From CAYRAV01 sp964422365 (GTDB taxonomy: Bacteria; Bacillota; Clostridia; Lachnospirales; Lachnospiraceae): a stretch of DNA of 44,756 bases. A model generated the notes under the pieces. It saw nothing but the letters and a program-made list of their open reading frames with translations, ran no database searches and had not been told where the DNA came from. How positions within the stretch are numbered: the first letter of the stretch is position 1; every line of letters begins with the position of its first letter. The position numbers and the translations under genes were made by a program. The stretch lies in NCBI GenBank assembly GCA_964422365.1, contig CAYRAV010000022.1, positions 1 to 44,756 on the forward strand. The letters run 5' to 3'. Positions 1 to 8,695 of this stretch are shown piece after piece.

Positions 1-137
1 CATTGATGTTTCCTTGGAGTTTGATGATAACTGCTGTTTTGATTACTATGATAGTGGTTGTTATATTAACAGAATATTGTTTTAAAAAGGAAAAGCATGA
101 AAGTATCATGGAGAGAATTCGAAATGAAAATGTATAA
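1..137 (+). CDS. C-terminal end of an ABC transporter permease (FtsX/MacB-like), partial
   Basis: The reading frame is open from the window edge to TAA at 135-137, giving about 44 residues. They form one hydrophobic segment (WSLMITAVLITMIVVVIL) followed by a charged tail ending SIMERIRNENV. A last membrane helix followed by an 'IR.E.I' tail is typical of FtsX-family permeases of peptide-sensing or peptide-exporting ABC transporters. The genes that follow are a response regulator and a histidine kinase, the usual partners of such transporters in Firmicutes, which supports the call. The 5' part lies outside the window, so substrate and full domain structure cannot be read. The family call is an inference from the tail and context. 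Confidence 0.5.
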   Translation, partial: LMFPWSLMITAVLITMIVVVILTEYCFKKEKHESIMERIRNENV

Positions 138-162
138 AATCATTTTAGTGAAATAGAACTCA

Positions 163-226
163 AAAATTGGTAACGGTTTAGCTGTGCACTATAAAAAGCG
201 TATAGCTGAATGGTTACCGAAATTTT
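163..226. repeat. Short palindromic repeat, family R1 (GGTAAC ends), minimal copy
   Basis: The ends at 169-183 and 204-218 are imperfect inverted repeats (GGTAACGGTTTAGCT and AGCTGAATGGTTACC), with AAAATT/AATTTT continuing outwards. The same end, GGTAACCATTCAGC in reverse complement, recurs at 39606-39792 and in part at 10807-10870 and 30822-30837. This is a MITE-like, non-coding element sitting between the permease tail and the response regulator. Confidence 0.6.
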
Positions 227-249
227 CATAAAGACAAATGGAGGAAATC

Positions 250-930
250 ATGATAGTTCTAATTGTAGAAGATGATACAATGATTTTAGAAGGACTTAAA
301 TATTCCCTTATGCAGGAAGGCTATGAGGTAGTAACAGCAGGAACGATGAAAGATGCATTAGACAGGGTTCGTGGAAAAGATCATTTTGACATATGTCTCT
401 TAGACATTATGCTGCCAGATGGGAACGGGTATGAAATATGCAGGGAAATACGAAAGGACAGCGAAGTTCCCATTTTGTTCCTAACAGCATGTGATGATGA
501 AGTGAATACTGTTATGGCATTAGAACAGGGGGCAGATGATTATATTTCCAAGCCTTTTCGAATCAGGGAATTACTTGCAAGAATGAAGGCTATTTTAAGA
601 CGTACTTCAAATAAAGATAAGGCAGAGAGCAGTGTTGCCGTAGTAGGAAATAATCAGGTGAATTTGCAGACTGGAAAAGTATATTCTGGAAATGAAGAGA
701 TTATACTGACTGCAATGGAATATAAATTGCTGTTAGTATTTTTAAATCATAGAGGACAGACTTTATCCAGAAAACAGATTTTAGACTGTATTTGGGATGC
801 TGTGGGAGATTATGTAAACGATAATACCTTAAGTGTCTATATTAAAAGATTAAGAAAAAAGCTGGGAGATACGGAAACGAACCAGGTTATTAAAACTATT
901 CGTGGTTTAGGATATCGTATGGAAAAATGA
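250..930 (+). CDS. OmpR/PhoB-family response regulator
   Basis: The product has 226 residues: an N-terminal receiver domain (about 1-115) and a C-terminal winged-helix DNA-binding domain (about 130-224). The acidic pair is in VEDD near residue 7, the phospho-acceptor is D52 in LLDIMLPDG, and the conserved Lys is in the ISKPF motif. An upstream ATG at 238 overlaps the Shine-Dalgarno sequence; ATG at 250 sits 5 bases after GGAGG and gives the family's normal start (MIVLIVEDD), so I chose it. It lies after a permease tail and before a histidine kinase, so it probably controls that ABC transporter, as in Bce/Vex-type peptide-detoxification modules. That role is inferred from context. Confidence 0.9.
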   Translation: MIVLIVEDDTMILEGLKYSLMQEGYEVVTAGTMKDALDRVRGKDHFDICLLDIMLPDGNGYEICREIRKDSEVPILFLTACDDEVNTVMALEQGADDYISKPFRIRELLARMKAILRRTSNKDKAESSVAVVGNNQVNLQTGKVYSGNEEIILTAMEYKLLLVFLNHRGQTLSRKQILDCIWDAVGDYVNDNTLSVYIKRLRKKLGDTETNQVIKTIRGLGYRMEK

Positions 931-964
931 TATATTGTATATCATGGAATTTTGTTCATGATGC

Positions 965-1062
965 TGTTACCAGCTATGAAGTCATATGTGTAAATGGTAC
1001 TTTATGAGCCAGCTTCCACGTACCATTTGTACATATGACTTCGCACCTTCTAAACGGTTACA
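965..1062. repeat. Palindromic repeat, family R1, long-stem copy between regulator and kinase
   Basis: Two 23-base arms, 978-1000 and 1020-1042, pair with only two mismatches around a 19-base loop containing TGAGCCAGCTTCC. GTTAC at 966-970 and GGTTAC at 1056-1061 border the element. The loop resembles those of the other R1 copies (TGAGCAAACTCCC at 39735). The element separates the response regulator from its kinase and would fold in the shared transcript. Confidence 0.65.
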
Positions 1063-1093
1063 AAATTTCATAGAAATAAATAAGGAGAAAAAA

Positions 1094-2095
1094 ATGGATA
1101 TTATTATACAGTTTATCAGTATTTTCATAGCAGCAATTTTGTGTTTTATTGTAGGAAGTCCAAAAGGAACCTGTTATATATTAATAGCTTGCATTGCAAT
1201 TTTAGTTACTACTTCTATCATTTCCCGCATATTACAGGAAAAAAGATTAGAGAAACTTATCCTTTATTTGATGAAGGTACAGGACAGACTCACTCTTCCT
1301 GAGTTTGAAAAGTACAATGAAGGCAGGATTGGCATTTTACAAAGCGAAATATATAAATTGGTGGTACTTTTGAGTGAGCAGTCTCATACTGCAGCAAAAG
1401 AGCGGGAATATCTGGCAAAGATGCTTTCAGATGTTTCCCATCAAATTAAAACACCACTTACATCCATTACTATTATGACAGAATTGTTGGAAAATCCTGG
1501 GTTATCAGAGGAGAAAAGGATAGAATTCATAAAAAAGATTGAGAAACAGGTTAACCGGATTGCATGGTTGATTAAAAACTTATTGACATTGTCACAATTA
1601 GAAGCAGATATGTTAAAGCTGAAAAAAGAAGAAGTGAGTGTAAGACAACTTCTGGAAAAAGCCTGCCAGCCATTTGAAATTATGGCAGAGGTGAAGAATA
1701 TTGAACTTGTGATTACAGCCGATAAGGAAATGAAAATGGTCTGTGATTCGCATTGGACGGTGGAAGCTGTTTCTAACATCGTGAAGAATTGTGTGGAACA
1801 TACAGAGCCCGGCGGTAAGGTTTCCTTATATGCCAATCAGAATAATTTTGCTACTAATATACAGATTACAGATAACGGAGAGGGAATTAGCCAAGAGCAT
1901 TTATTGCATATATTTGAACGGTTTTATAAAGGCGCCAATTCTTCCACTGATAGTGTAGGAATTGGTCTTGCTATGTCAAAACAAATTATCATGCAGCAAA
2001 ATGGAACGATCCAAGTCACTAGCAAAGTGGGAAAGGGAACTTCCTTTTTTTTAAAGATGTATTCTAATAATACTGCTTTACAACTTTATCCATGA
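1094..2095 (+). CDS. Sensor histidine kinase, short two-helix type
   Basis: The product has 333 residues. Two membrane helices lie near the N terminus (about 3-22 and 26-45) with almost no extracellular loop, followed by a cytoplasmic linker. The dimerisation domain has the phospho-acceptor H116 in SDVSHQIKTPLTS. The catalytic domain has the N box (NIVKNCVEH), G1 (ITDNGEGIS), F box (HIFERFYKG) and G2 (VGIGLAMS). The frame stays open upstream through the R1 repeat, but ATG 1094 has AAGGAG six bases before it and begins at the first helix, so it is the chosen start. Kinases with no sensory loop usually read the activity of a neighbouring ABC transporter, which fits the permease tail at 1-137. 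It phosphorylates the regulator at 250-930 (inferred from pairing). Confidence 0.88.
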   Translation: MDIIIQFISIFIAAILCFIVGSPKGTCYILIACIAILVTTSIISRILQEKRLEKLILYLMKVQDRLTLPEFEKYNEGRIGILQSEIYKLVVLLSEQSHTAAKEREYLAKMLSDVSHQIKTPLTSITIMTELLENPGLSEEKRIEFIKKIEKQVNRIAWLIKNLLTLSQLEADMLKLKKEEVSVRQLLEKACQPFEIMAEVKNIELVITADKEMKMVCDSHWTVEAVSNIVKNCVEHTEPGGKVSLYANQNNFATNIQITDNGEGISQEHLLHIFERFYKGANSSTDSVGIGLAMSKQIIMQQNGTIQVTSKVGKGTSFFLKMYSNNTALQLYP

Positions 2096-2163
2096 TAGAC
2101 AAATGATAGAAAATATGAAAATTTGATGGAGAATAATAAAAGATACACAAATACAAGAGAATA

Positions 2164-2172
2164 TGTTATAAT
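2164..2172 (+). promoter_or_regulatory. Extended -10 promoter for the alarmone synthetase gene
   Basis: TGTTATAAT is a TG-n-TATAAT extended -10 about 45 bases upstream of ATG 2218. The expected -35 position (TACACA, 2144-2149) is a poor match, which is normal for extended -10 promoters. Confidence 0.5.
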
Positions 2173-2217
2173 AATAAGCAATGAGAGAAATTGTAAGAAG
2201 AAAGTCAGGTGTAAACC

Positions 2218-3021
2218 ATGCAGATACAAGTTTGGAGAGAAATGTTAGAACCTTATATGTTAGTTGTAGATGAACTTGTAGTAAAATTTAATCACATTAT
2301 CAACGAATACCAATATGCAGGAAAATATTCTCCAATTGAACAGGTAAATGGACGTGTGAAAAAAATAGCAAGTATTTTAGAGAAAGCACAACGTAAGGGG
2401 ATTGAGTTAGATGAAATAGAGGAAAAGATAGATGATATAGCAGGAATTCGTATTATCTGTCAATTTGTAGAAGATATTGACAAAGTAGTGGAGATTATAG
2501 AAAAAAGGCAGGATATGCGCATCAGGCAGAAGAAGGACTATATTTCAAAAAGTAAGGAGAGCGGATACAGAAGCTATCATGTGATTGTTGAATATGAGAT
2601 ACAGACAATAGAAGGGCCCAAATTAGTAAAGGCAGAAATTCAGATAAGGACTCTTGCCATGAATTTCTGGGCAACTGTAGAACATTCTCTACAATACAAA
2701 TATAAAGATAATATGCCTGAACATGTGAAGAAGCGTCTGTTAAAGTCAGCAGAGGCAATTGTATCATTGGACAGTGAAATGTCTTTGGTGCGAAATGAAA
2801 TTATGGATGCACAAAGTTATCATACAAAGAAGGCAGCTATTGTATCAGATATATTGACCAGTATAAAAAACCTTTATAAAGTAGCAAGCAAAAGAGAAGT
2901 GGATAAAATTCAGGATGAATTTTTTGTTGTCTATAATACGGGAGATTTGGCAAAGTTATCCCACTTTAATCAGGAATTAGATATTATTGTGGAAGGTTAT
3001 AAAGCACAGAGTTTATTTTAA
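2218..3021 (+). CDS. relQ: Small alarmone synthetase, (p)ppGpp synthetase RelQ type
   Basis: This enzyme transfers pyrophosphate from ATP to GDP or GTP, making ppGpp or pppGpp for the stringent response, in the cytoplasm. The 267-residue product has only the RelA/SpoT synthetase domain, with no hydrolase, TGS or ACT domains. Visible motifs are the substrate-binding region ending DDIAGIRIIC (about 72-81), the SGYRSYHV segment and the EIQIRTLAMNFWATVEHSL motif that holds the catalytic glutamate region. The length is slightly above the usual 210-260 residues for RelQ/SAS1, with a helical C-terminal tail like that used for tetramer formation. AGGTG lies before ATG 2218. An extended -10 promoter lies upstream and an intrinsic terminator downstream, so it is probably transcribed alone. 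Confidence 0.9.
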   Translation: MQIQVWREMLEPYMLVVDELVVKFNHIINEYQYAGKYSPIEQVNGRVKKIASILEKAQRKGIELDEIEEKIDDIAGIRIICQFVEDIDKVVEIIEKRQDMRIRQKKDYISKSKESGYRSYHVIVEYEIQTIEGPKLVKAEIQIRTLAMNFWATVEHSLQYKYKDNMPEHVKKRLLKSAEAIVSLDSEMSLVRNEIMDAQSYHTKKAAIVSDILTSIKNLYKVASKREVDKIQDEFFVVYNTGDLAKLSHFNQELDIIVEGYKAQSLF

Positions 3022-3039
3022 GGATGCAAAGAATATAAG

Positions 3040-3079
3040 AACCTCTTTATTGGGTTGGCAGTCAATAAGGAGGTTTTTG
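3040..3079 (+). terminator. Intrinsic terminator after relQ
   Basis: AACCTCTTTATT (3040-3051) pairs with AATAAGGAGGTT (3064-3075) with one mismatch, followed by a run of T. Confidence 0.8.
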
Positions 3080-3143
3080 TATCTGATATAGAGATAATAT
3101 AAAAATGTTTTGTCATTTGGCAGAATCAAAACAGGAGGCATTT

Positions 3144-4520
3144 ATGGTTTTACCAAAGAAATTTGAAGTAAGAATGCAGGAACTTTTAAAGGATGAGTTT
3201 GAAGATTATAGAAAAACTTATGAAGAGCAGCCATTAAAAGGACTGCGTGTGAATACATTAAAAATCAGTACAGAGGAATTTGAGAAAATAGCACCATTTG
3301 AGTTAAAGCCAATTCCATGGACATCAAATGGGTATTATTTTGATGCCCAAAAAGTACAGCCTGCAAAACATCCATATTACTTAGCAGGTTTATATTATAT
3401 TCAGGAACCATGTGCCATGACACCCGCTCAGATACTTCCTGTAGAACCAGGAGACAGGGTGTTGGATTTATGTGCGGCACCTGGTGGAAAAAGTACAGAA
3501 TTGGCAGCCAAATTAAAGGGGGAGGGGGTGCTGGTGTCTAATGACATCAGCCATTCCAGGGCAAAAGCACTTTTAAAAAATTTAGAATTATTTGGTGTGA
3601 AAAATGCGGTTGTGTTAAGCGAAAGTCCGGAACGCTTATCAGAAAGACTAGGAGAATATTTTGATAAAATATTAATCGATGCCCCATGTTCAGGGGAAGG
3701 TATGTTCCGAAAGGATCCTGCCATTATGAAAACATGGGAGGCACAGGGAGTAGAGCCGTATAGCAAACTGCAGAAGCAGATTTTAGACAGTGCGGTAAAA
3801 ATGTTAAAGCCAGGCGGGAAAATGGTGTTTTCTACTTGTACCTTTTCACCGGAAGAAAATGAGCAGAGTATTCAGTATGTATTAGACCATTATCCGGAGT
3901 TTTCCGTAGTGAAAGCAGATGGATATGAATACTTTTCGAAAGGACATCCGGAATGGATAGAGAATGGAGACTCATCATTGGAGAACTGTATTCGTCTGTG
4001 GCCGCATAAAGTGCAGGGAGAAGGTCATTTTGTGACTTTGTTAGAAAAAAGTGGAGATGGAATTAGAGCAAATGGAACAGAATATCCCCAAAAAAGAGTA
4101 AAGGTATCAGAAGAGGCAGAACAGTTTCTTGCAAAATCAGCTTGGAAAGTGAAAGCAGAAAATTGTGAGCTGCACAACGAAAAACTGTTTTTGCTTCCAG
4201 AGGAAATGCCGGATATCAGCAGATTCCGCAGCTTACGAGCAGGTGTTTATTTAGGTGAAACAAAGAAGAAAAGGTTTGAGCCAAGCCATACATTTGCTAT
4301 GGCACTAAGGGCAGAGGAGTATGATAATACTCTAAATTTTACTATGAAAGAACAGGAAGAAGAAATCAGAAAATATCTAAAAGGTGAAACATTGGATTTA
4401 GAAGAGGATACAAAAAAAGGCTGGGTACTGGTTTGTGTGGATGGTTATCCGCTTGGCTGGGGAAAAGCAGATAGAGGACGGCTGAAAAATAAATATAATG
4501 CAAATTGGAGATTGTTTTAA
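3144..4520 (+). CDS. rsmF: RsmF/RsmB-family 16S rRNA (cytosine-C5) methyltransferase
   Basis: The product has 458 residues and uses S-adenosylmethionine to make 5-methylcytosine in rRNA. Visible features: an N-terminal RNA-binding region ending GLRVNTLKIS; the SAM-binding motif VLDLCAAPGGKSTELA (about 107-122); the motif DAPCSGEGMF with the Cys that releases the product; and the catalytic Cys in STCTFSPEENE. A C-terminal extension (about 300-458) with WGKADRGRLKNKYN matches the RNA-binding tail of RsmF-like Firmicute proteins. ATG 3144 follows AGGAGG by seven bases; the frame extends 13 codons further upstream without a ribosome site. The next gene (RsuA family) begins at the base after its stop codon, so the two rRNA-modifying enzymes are likely co-translated. 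Confidence 0.88.
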   Translation: MVLPKKFEVRMQELLKDEFEDYRKTYEEQPLKGLRVNTLKISTEEFEKIAPFELKPIPWTSNGYYFDAQKVQPAKHPYYLAGLYYIQEPCAMTPAQILPVEPGDRVLDLCAAPGGKSTELAAKLKGEGVLVSNDISHSRAKALLKNLELFGVKNAVVLSESPERLSERLGEYFDKILIDAPCSGEGMFRKDPAIMKTWEAQGVEPYSKLQKQILDSAVKMLKPGGKMVFSTCTFSPEENEQSIQYVLDHYPEFSVVKADGYEYFSKGHPEWIENGDSSLENCIRLWPHKVQGEGHFVTLLEKSGDGIRANGTEYPQKRVKVSEEAEQFLAKSAWKVKAENCELHNEKLFLLPEEMPDISRFRSLRAGVYLGETKKKRFEPSHTFAMALRAEEYDNTLNFTMKEQEEEIRKYLKGETLDLEEDTKKGWVLVCVDGYPLGWGKADRGRLKNKYNANWRLF

Positions 4521-5252
4521 ATGGGACAGAAAATACGATTAGATAAGTATCTTTCTAATATGGGGATTGGTACAAGAAGCGAAGTGAAACAGATGATAAA
4601 AAGGGGAAGAGTAAAAGTAAATGAATGTGTTGTGGTTTCTCCTGAAATAAAAATTGATATGGAAACAGATCATGTGATGGCAGAAGAACAGCAGATAAAT
4701 TACGAAAAATATGTTTACTATATGCTCCATAAACCGGCAGGAGTAGTATCTGCAACAGAAGATAGCAGGGAGAAAACAGTGGTTGATTTGCTGGCAGCAG
4801 AAAAAAAGAGGGATTTGTTTCCGGTTGGAAGGCTGGACAAGGATACAGAAGGTCTGCTGATTATTACGAATAATGGACAGCTTGCCCATAAGTTATTATC
4901 ACCAAAAAAACATGTTGGCAAAGTGTATTATGCAAAGATTGATGGAAGAGTAACCGAGGAAGATGTGCAGATATTTCAAGAAGGGGTACAGGTTGATAAA
5001 GATTTTAAAGCACTTCCTGCAGTATTGAAAATTTTCTCTTCAGGAGAAGAATCTGAAATTCAAATTACAATTTATGAGGGAAAATTTCATCAGATAAAGA
5101 GGATGTTTGAAGCAGTTGGCAAAAAGGTAATTTACTTGAAACGACTGGCTATGGGAAGTCTTTGGTTAGATGAGAGTTTAAAATCAGGTGAATATAGAAG
5201 ACTGACAGAGAAAGAATTGGAAAGCCTGTGGAAGCAAAATGATAAAAAATAG
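4521..5252 (+). CDS. rsuA: 16S rRNA pseudouridine synthase, RsuA/RluB/RluE family
   Basis: The product has 243 residues and isomerises a specific uridine in rRNA to pseudouridine. It has an N-terminal S4 RNA-binding domain (about 1-60: IRLDKYLSNMGIGTRSEVKQMIKRGRVKVN). The catalytic domain follows, with MLHKPAGVVSATED, the catalytic Asp in PVGRLDKDTEGLLIITN and the late motif GKFHQIKRMFEAVG. All are intact and the length is normal for RsuA. ATG directly follows the TAA of the preceding methyltransferase with zero spacing, suggesting translational coupling. Whether the target is 16S position 516 or a 23S site cannot be decided from sequence alone. Confidence 0.88.
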   Translation: MGQKIRLDKYLSNMGIGTRSEVKQMIKRGRVKVNECVVVSPEIKIDMETDHVMAEEQQINYEKYVYYMLHKPAGVVSATEDSREKTVVDLLAAEKKRDLFPVGRLDKDTEGLLIITNNGQLAHKLLSPKKHVGKVYYAKIDGRVTEEDVQIFQEGVQVDKDFKALPAVLKIFSSGEESEIQITIYEGKFHQIKRMFEAVGKKVIYLKRLAMGSLWLDESLKSGEYRRLTEKELESLWKQNDKK

Positions 5253-5296
5253 TGTGGCCAGAATAGCTGTAATAATAATGGGAAGGAGAAATCTGC

Positions 5297-5941
5297 ATGT
5301 TAAAAGATAAAAAGGCTGTTATTTTTGATTTAGATGGTACATTAATCGATTCGATGTGGATGTGGGAAAGTATTGATGTAGAATATCTGGGGAAGTTTGG
5401 AATTGGCTATGAGAAGGATATTCAAGAGCAGATAGAAGGCATGAGTTTTTCAGAAACAGCCATTTATTTTAAGGAACGCTTTCATATACCAGACACTTTG
5501 GAGCAGATGAAAAATGACTGGGATCAGCTTGCTTATGAAAAATATAGAAATGAAGTACCATTAAAAAAAGGTGCACTGGCATTTTTAAATTATCTAAAAC
5601 AAAGGGGTATCAAAATGGGAATTGCTACAAGCAATTCAAAAACTTTAGTAGAAGTAGTATTAGAAAAACATCAGATCTCCTCTTATTTCGATTCCATACA
5701 TACTGCCTGTGAAGTGAAAAAAGGAAAACCAGCACCCGACATCTACTTGCTGGTAGCTAGAGAGTTGGAAGTGAATCCAAAAGATTGCCTTGTATTTGAA
5801 GATGTTCCACAAGGCATTATGGCGGGGAAAAATGCAGGTATGACAACCTGTGCAGTGGAAGATGCATTTTCAGTGGAACAGCGGAAAATAAAAAAGGAGA
5901 TTGCAGATTATTATATTGAATCTTATGAGGAACTATTATGA
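5297..5941 (+). CDS. HAD-superfamily phosphatase/phosphomutase, beta-phosphoglucomutase-like
   Basis: The product has 214 residues with a class IA HAD fold. Motif I is FDLDGTLIDS (nucleophile Asp near 11, acid-base Asp two residues later), followed by a helical cap, motif II in ATSNS, motif III Lys in KKGKPAPDIY and motif IV in FEDVPQGI. These enzymes remove phosphate from sugar phosphates or nucleotides, or isomerise hexose phosphates; the substrate cannot be read from the sequence. AAGGAG precedes ATG 5297. It follows the RsuA gene by 44 bases and probably belongs to the same transcript. Confidence 0.85.
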   Translation: MLKDKKAVIFDLDGTLIDSMWMWESIDVEYLGKFGIGYEKDIQEQIEGMSFSETAIYFKERFHIPDTLEQMKNDWDQLAYEKYRNEVPLKKGALAFLNYLKQRGIKMGIATSNSKTLVEVVLEKHQISSYFDSIHTACEVKKGKPAPDIYLLVARELEVNPKDCLVFEDVPQGIMAGKNAGMTTCAVEDAFSVEQRKIKKEIADYYIESYEELL

Positions 5942-6065
5942 AATAACTTTGCATTTAAGCAAAGGAAAGAGGTATATTCGATTGATTCATAACGATGCAT
6001 ATGCAGATTTAGATTTAGCCAAAATGAAAGATTATTTCATAACAGATTTTGAGAATAGAAAGTGA
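5925..6065 (+). CDS. Possible small protein of 46 residues overlapping the HAD gene end
   Basis: An open frame from ATG 5925 to TGA 6063-6065 overlaps the last 17 bases of the HAD gene and ends 13 bases before the likely start of ygiQ. It encodes MRNYYEITLHLSK, then a charged stretch ending KDYFITDFENRK. The composition looks protein-like and it fills the gap exactly, but there is no convincing ribosome binding site (AAAGGAG is about 20 bases upstream). It could be a real translationally coupled peptide, the end of a decayed gene, or chance. I know no family. Confidence 0.3.
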   Translation: MRNYYEITLHLSKGKRYIRLIHNDAYADLDLAKMKDYFITDFENRK

Positions 6066-6078
6066 AAATGGTGATAAT

Positions 6079-8031
6079 GTGATAAATGATTTTTTGCCAA
6101 TCAATAGAGAAGAGATGAAAAAACGCGGCTGGGAGAAAGTAGATTTTGTATATGTCATAGGAGATGCATATGTGGACCACCATTCCTTTGGACCTGCAAT
6201 TATCAGCCGTGTATTAGAAGCAAATGGATATAAAGTGGGAATAATTTCACAGCCGGATTGGAAAGAAGAACAGTCTGTTCAGGTATTTGGAAGACCAAGA
6301 CTGGGATTTATCATTTGTGCAGGAAATATGGATACGATGGTAAACCATTATACAGTGAATAAAAAAAGAAGAAAACAGGATGCCTATTCGCCAGGAGGGG
6401 TGATGGGAAAAAGACCAGACAGAGCTACTATTGTATATGGAAATCTAATCAAAAAAGTATATAAAGACGTTCCCATTATTATTGGTGGAATTGAAGCGAG
6501 TCTGCGCAGACTCGGTCATTATGATTATTGGAGTGATAAGTTAAAACGTTCTATATTGTTGGATTCTGGTGCAGACATTTTATCCTATGGAATGGGTGAA
6601 AAATCCATTGTGGAAATTGCAGATGCATTAAACAGCGGAATAGATGCAAAAGATCTTACATTTATTCGGGGCACTGTCTATAAAGCAAGAAATTTAGAAC
6701 ATCTTTATGAAGACTATATTATGCTTCCTTCCTATGATGAGATTGTAGAAAACAAAGAAAATTATGCGAAGAGTTTTTATATCCAGTATTGTAATACTGA
6801 CCCTTTTGTAGGGAAAATATTAGTAGAAAAATATAAAGAGTATGAATATGTAATACAGAATCCAGCATCTTATCCCTTAACTACTGAGGAAATGGATGAT
6901 ATATATCAGCTCCCATATCAGAGAACCTATCATCCTTCTTATGAAAAAGCCGGAGGCATTCCCGCCATGAAAGAATTAAAATTTAGTCTTGTAAGCAACA
7001 GAGGGTGCTTTGGAGGATGCAGTTTCTGTGCACTTACGTTCCATCAGGGCAGAATAATACAAACACGAAGCCATGAATCTATTATTGCAGAGGCAAAGAT
7101 TGTAATAGAAGATGCAGAATTTAAAGGATATATTCATGACGTAGGCGGACCTACAGCAAACTTTCGGCATACAGCATGTGAGAAACAGAAAACGAAAGGT
7201 GCCTGTGTGGGCAGGCAATGTTTGTTTCCAAAACCCTGTAAAAACCTAAATATTGAGCATAAAGATTATATTGAATTGCTGCGGAAGTTACGAAAATTGC
7301 CAAAAGTAAAAAAAGTATTTGTTCGTTCAGGTATTCGTTTTGATTACGCCATACATGACAAAGATTCAAGTTTTATAAAAGAATTATGCAAATATCATGT
7401 AAGTGGTCAGTTAAAGGTGGCACCAGAGCATATCAGTGATTCTGTATTACAGCTTATGGGGAAACCAGAGAATACAGTATATGAATCATTTCTTAAAAAA
7501 TACAAAAAAGTAAATGAGCAGTTGGGAGTGAAACAGTATGTAGTTCCTTATCTGATGTCTTCCCATCCCGGTTCTACATTAAAAGAAGCCATTGAATTAG
7601 CAGAATATATTAGAGATTTGGGTTATATGCCGGAACAGGTGCAGGATTTCTATCCAACACCATCTACAATTTCTACTTGTATGTATTATACGGGATTAGA
7701 TCCCAGAACAATGGAAAAAGTATATGTGCCAAAAAGCCATAAGGAAAAAGAGATGCAGCGTGCACTGATACAGTTTAGAGATCCAAAAAATTATGATTTG
7801 GTGGCAGAAGCACTTAGAATAGGACACCGCACAGATTTGATTGGTTTTGATTCAAAATGTTTAATTAAGCCAAGAAACTTTCATAAAAATGATGATAAAA
7901 CTGATAGGAATAGAAAGAAAAAAAATAATAAAGATTTGCATAGACAGTTTCAAAAGAGAAATGGGAAGCCGACAGAAAAGGCGAATGGAAAAAAGAGCAG
8001 CAATCATCAGAAAAATAAGAAAAGAAGATAA
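6079..8031 (+). CDS. ygiQ: YgiQ-family radical SAM protein
   Basis: About 650 residues. It has an N-terminal YgiQ domain (VYVIGDAYVDHHSFGPAIISR; VIIGGIEASLRRLGHYDYW), a radical SAM core with the [4Fe-4S] cysteines in CFGGCSFC (CX3CX2C, about residue 310) and a basic, low-complexity C-terminal tail rich in K, N and R (about 600-650). Radical SAM enzymes cleave S-adenosylmethionine to make a 5'-deoxyadenosyl radical; the YgiQ family reaction is unknown. The frame is open from a TTG at 6049, but GTG at 6079 gives the family's usual N terminus (..NDFLPINREEMKKRGWEKVDFV) after a GGTG sequence, so I prefer it. It is downstream of the HAD gene and upstream of an unknown membrane protein gene. Confidence 0.85.
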   Translation: MINDFLPINREEMKKRGWEKVDFVYVIGDAYVDHHSFGPAIISRVLEANGYKVGIISQPDWKEEQSVQVFGRPRLGFIICAGNMDTMVNHYTVNKKRRKQDAYSPGGVMGKRPDRATIVYGNLIKKVYKDVPIIIGGIEASLRRLGHYDYWSDKLKRSILLDSGADILSYGMGEKSIVEIADALNSGIDAKDLTFIRGTVYKARNLEHLYEDYIMLPSYDEIVENKENYAKSFYIQYCNTDPFVGKILVEKYKEYEYVIQNPASYPLTTEEMDDIYQLPYQRTYHPSYEKAGGIPAMKELKFSLVSNRGCFGGCSFCALTFHQGRIIQTRSHESIIAEAKIVIEDAEFKGYIHDVGGPTANFRHTACEKQKTKGACVGRQCLFPKPCKNLNIEHKDYIELLRKLRKLPKVKKVFVRSGIRFDYAIHDKDSSFIKELCKYHVSGQLKVAPEHISDSVLQLMGKPENTVYESFLKKYKKVNEQLGVKQYVVPYLMSSHPGSTLKEAIELAEYIRDLGYMPEQVQDFYPTPSTISTCMYYTGLDPRTMEKVYVPKSHKEKEMQRALIQFRDPKNYDLVAEALRIGHRTDLIGFDSKCLIKPRNFHKNDDKTDRNRKKKNNKDLHRQFQKRNGKPTEKANGKKSSNHQKNKKRR

Positions 8032-8076
8032 CAATTCAGAATAGTAGTTTGAAAAAGTCAGGAAAGGCGATTAGAA

Positions 8077-8694
8077 ATGTATACAGAAAAAAGGAAACAA
8101 AAGGAAAAAATACAACGTGGAAGTTATGGGTATATCCGCAATATCAAACAGAAAAAAATAATTGGTCTGGTGGTACTTTTTGTGCTGGCAGTAACTATTT
8201 TTGCAGTGGGGCTGTTTTTAAATAAATTTTCAAAAGCAAATATTTTTACGATCATTGCTATTTTGTTAGTGCTTCCGTGGGCAAAAGTGTTAACTGCTTA
8301 TATTGTACTGTTTCCTTACGATACTCCTAAAAAAGAGAAGTATGACAAGATAAAACAATTGGAAACAGCGGGGCTTCGTATCTATTCTGATTTGGTCATT
8401 ACTTCAGAAGAGAAAGTAATGAATCTGGATTTTCTTGTAATTGGAAATCAGAAAGTATATGGAGTATTGGGAAAGGATAAGCAGGATTTGGAATATATTA
8501 ATCAATACTTGAAAAAAGGAATTGCTAACCAAATCGATGGTTTGGATGTAAAAATTGTAAGAGAGTTCAAACCATTTTTTACATTAACGAAAGGTGTCTC
8601 CGACTTTTGTAAGAAGAATAAGGAAATTACAAAGGAAAGGGCAGAACAGGAGCAAAAGGCAGAAGATTATATTATTTCTCTGATTGTGCAATAA
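8077..8694 (+). CDS. Membrane protein of unknown function with two helices
   Basis: The product has 205 residues. A basic N terminus (about 1-28) precedes two hydrophobic helices (about 29-49 and 55-77, the second ending LFPYD). After these comes a soluble domain of about 120 residues containing LRIYSDLVITSEEKVMNLDF and VIGNQKVYGVLGKD, and a Lys/Glu-rich end. I do not recognise the family. Topology suggests a small membrane anchor with a cytoplasmic domain. AGGAAAGG lies upstream of ATG 8077. It follows ygiQ by 45 bases and may share its transcript; the next gene, an RluA-type synthase, is separated by a repeat-filled gap. Confidence 0.7.
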   Translation: MYTEKRKQKEKIQRGSYGYIRNIKQKKIIGLVVLFVLAVTIFAVGLFLNKFSKANIFTIIAILLVLPWAKVLTAYIVLFPYDTPKKEKYDKIKQLETAGLRIYSDLVITSEEKVMNLDFLVIGNQKVYGVLGKDKQDLEYINQYLKKGIANQIDGLDVKIVREFKPFFTLTKGVSDFCKKNKEITKERAEQEQKAEDYIISLIVQ

Positions 8695-8695
8695 T

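Noticed and set aside
986..1093. Longer N terminus for the first histidine kinase
   Set aside because: It would be translated through the R1 hairpin; ATG 1094 has a good ribosome site directly before the first helix.
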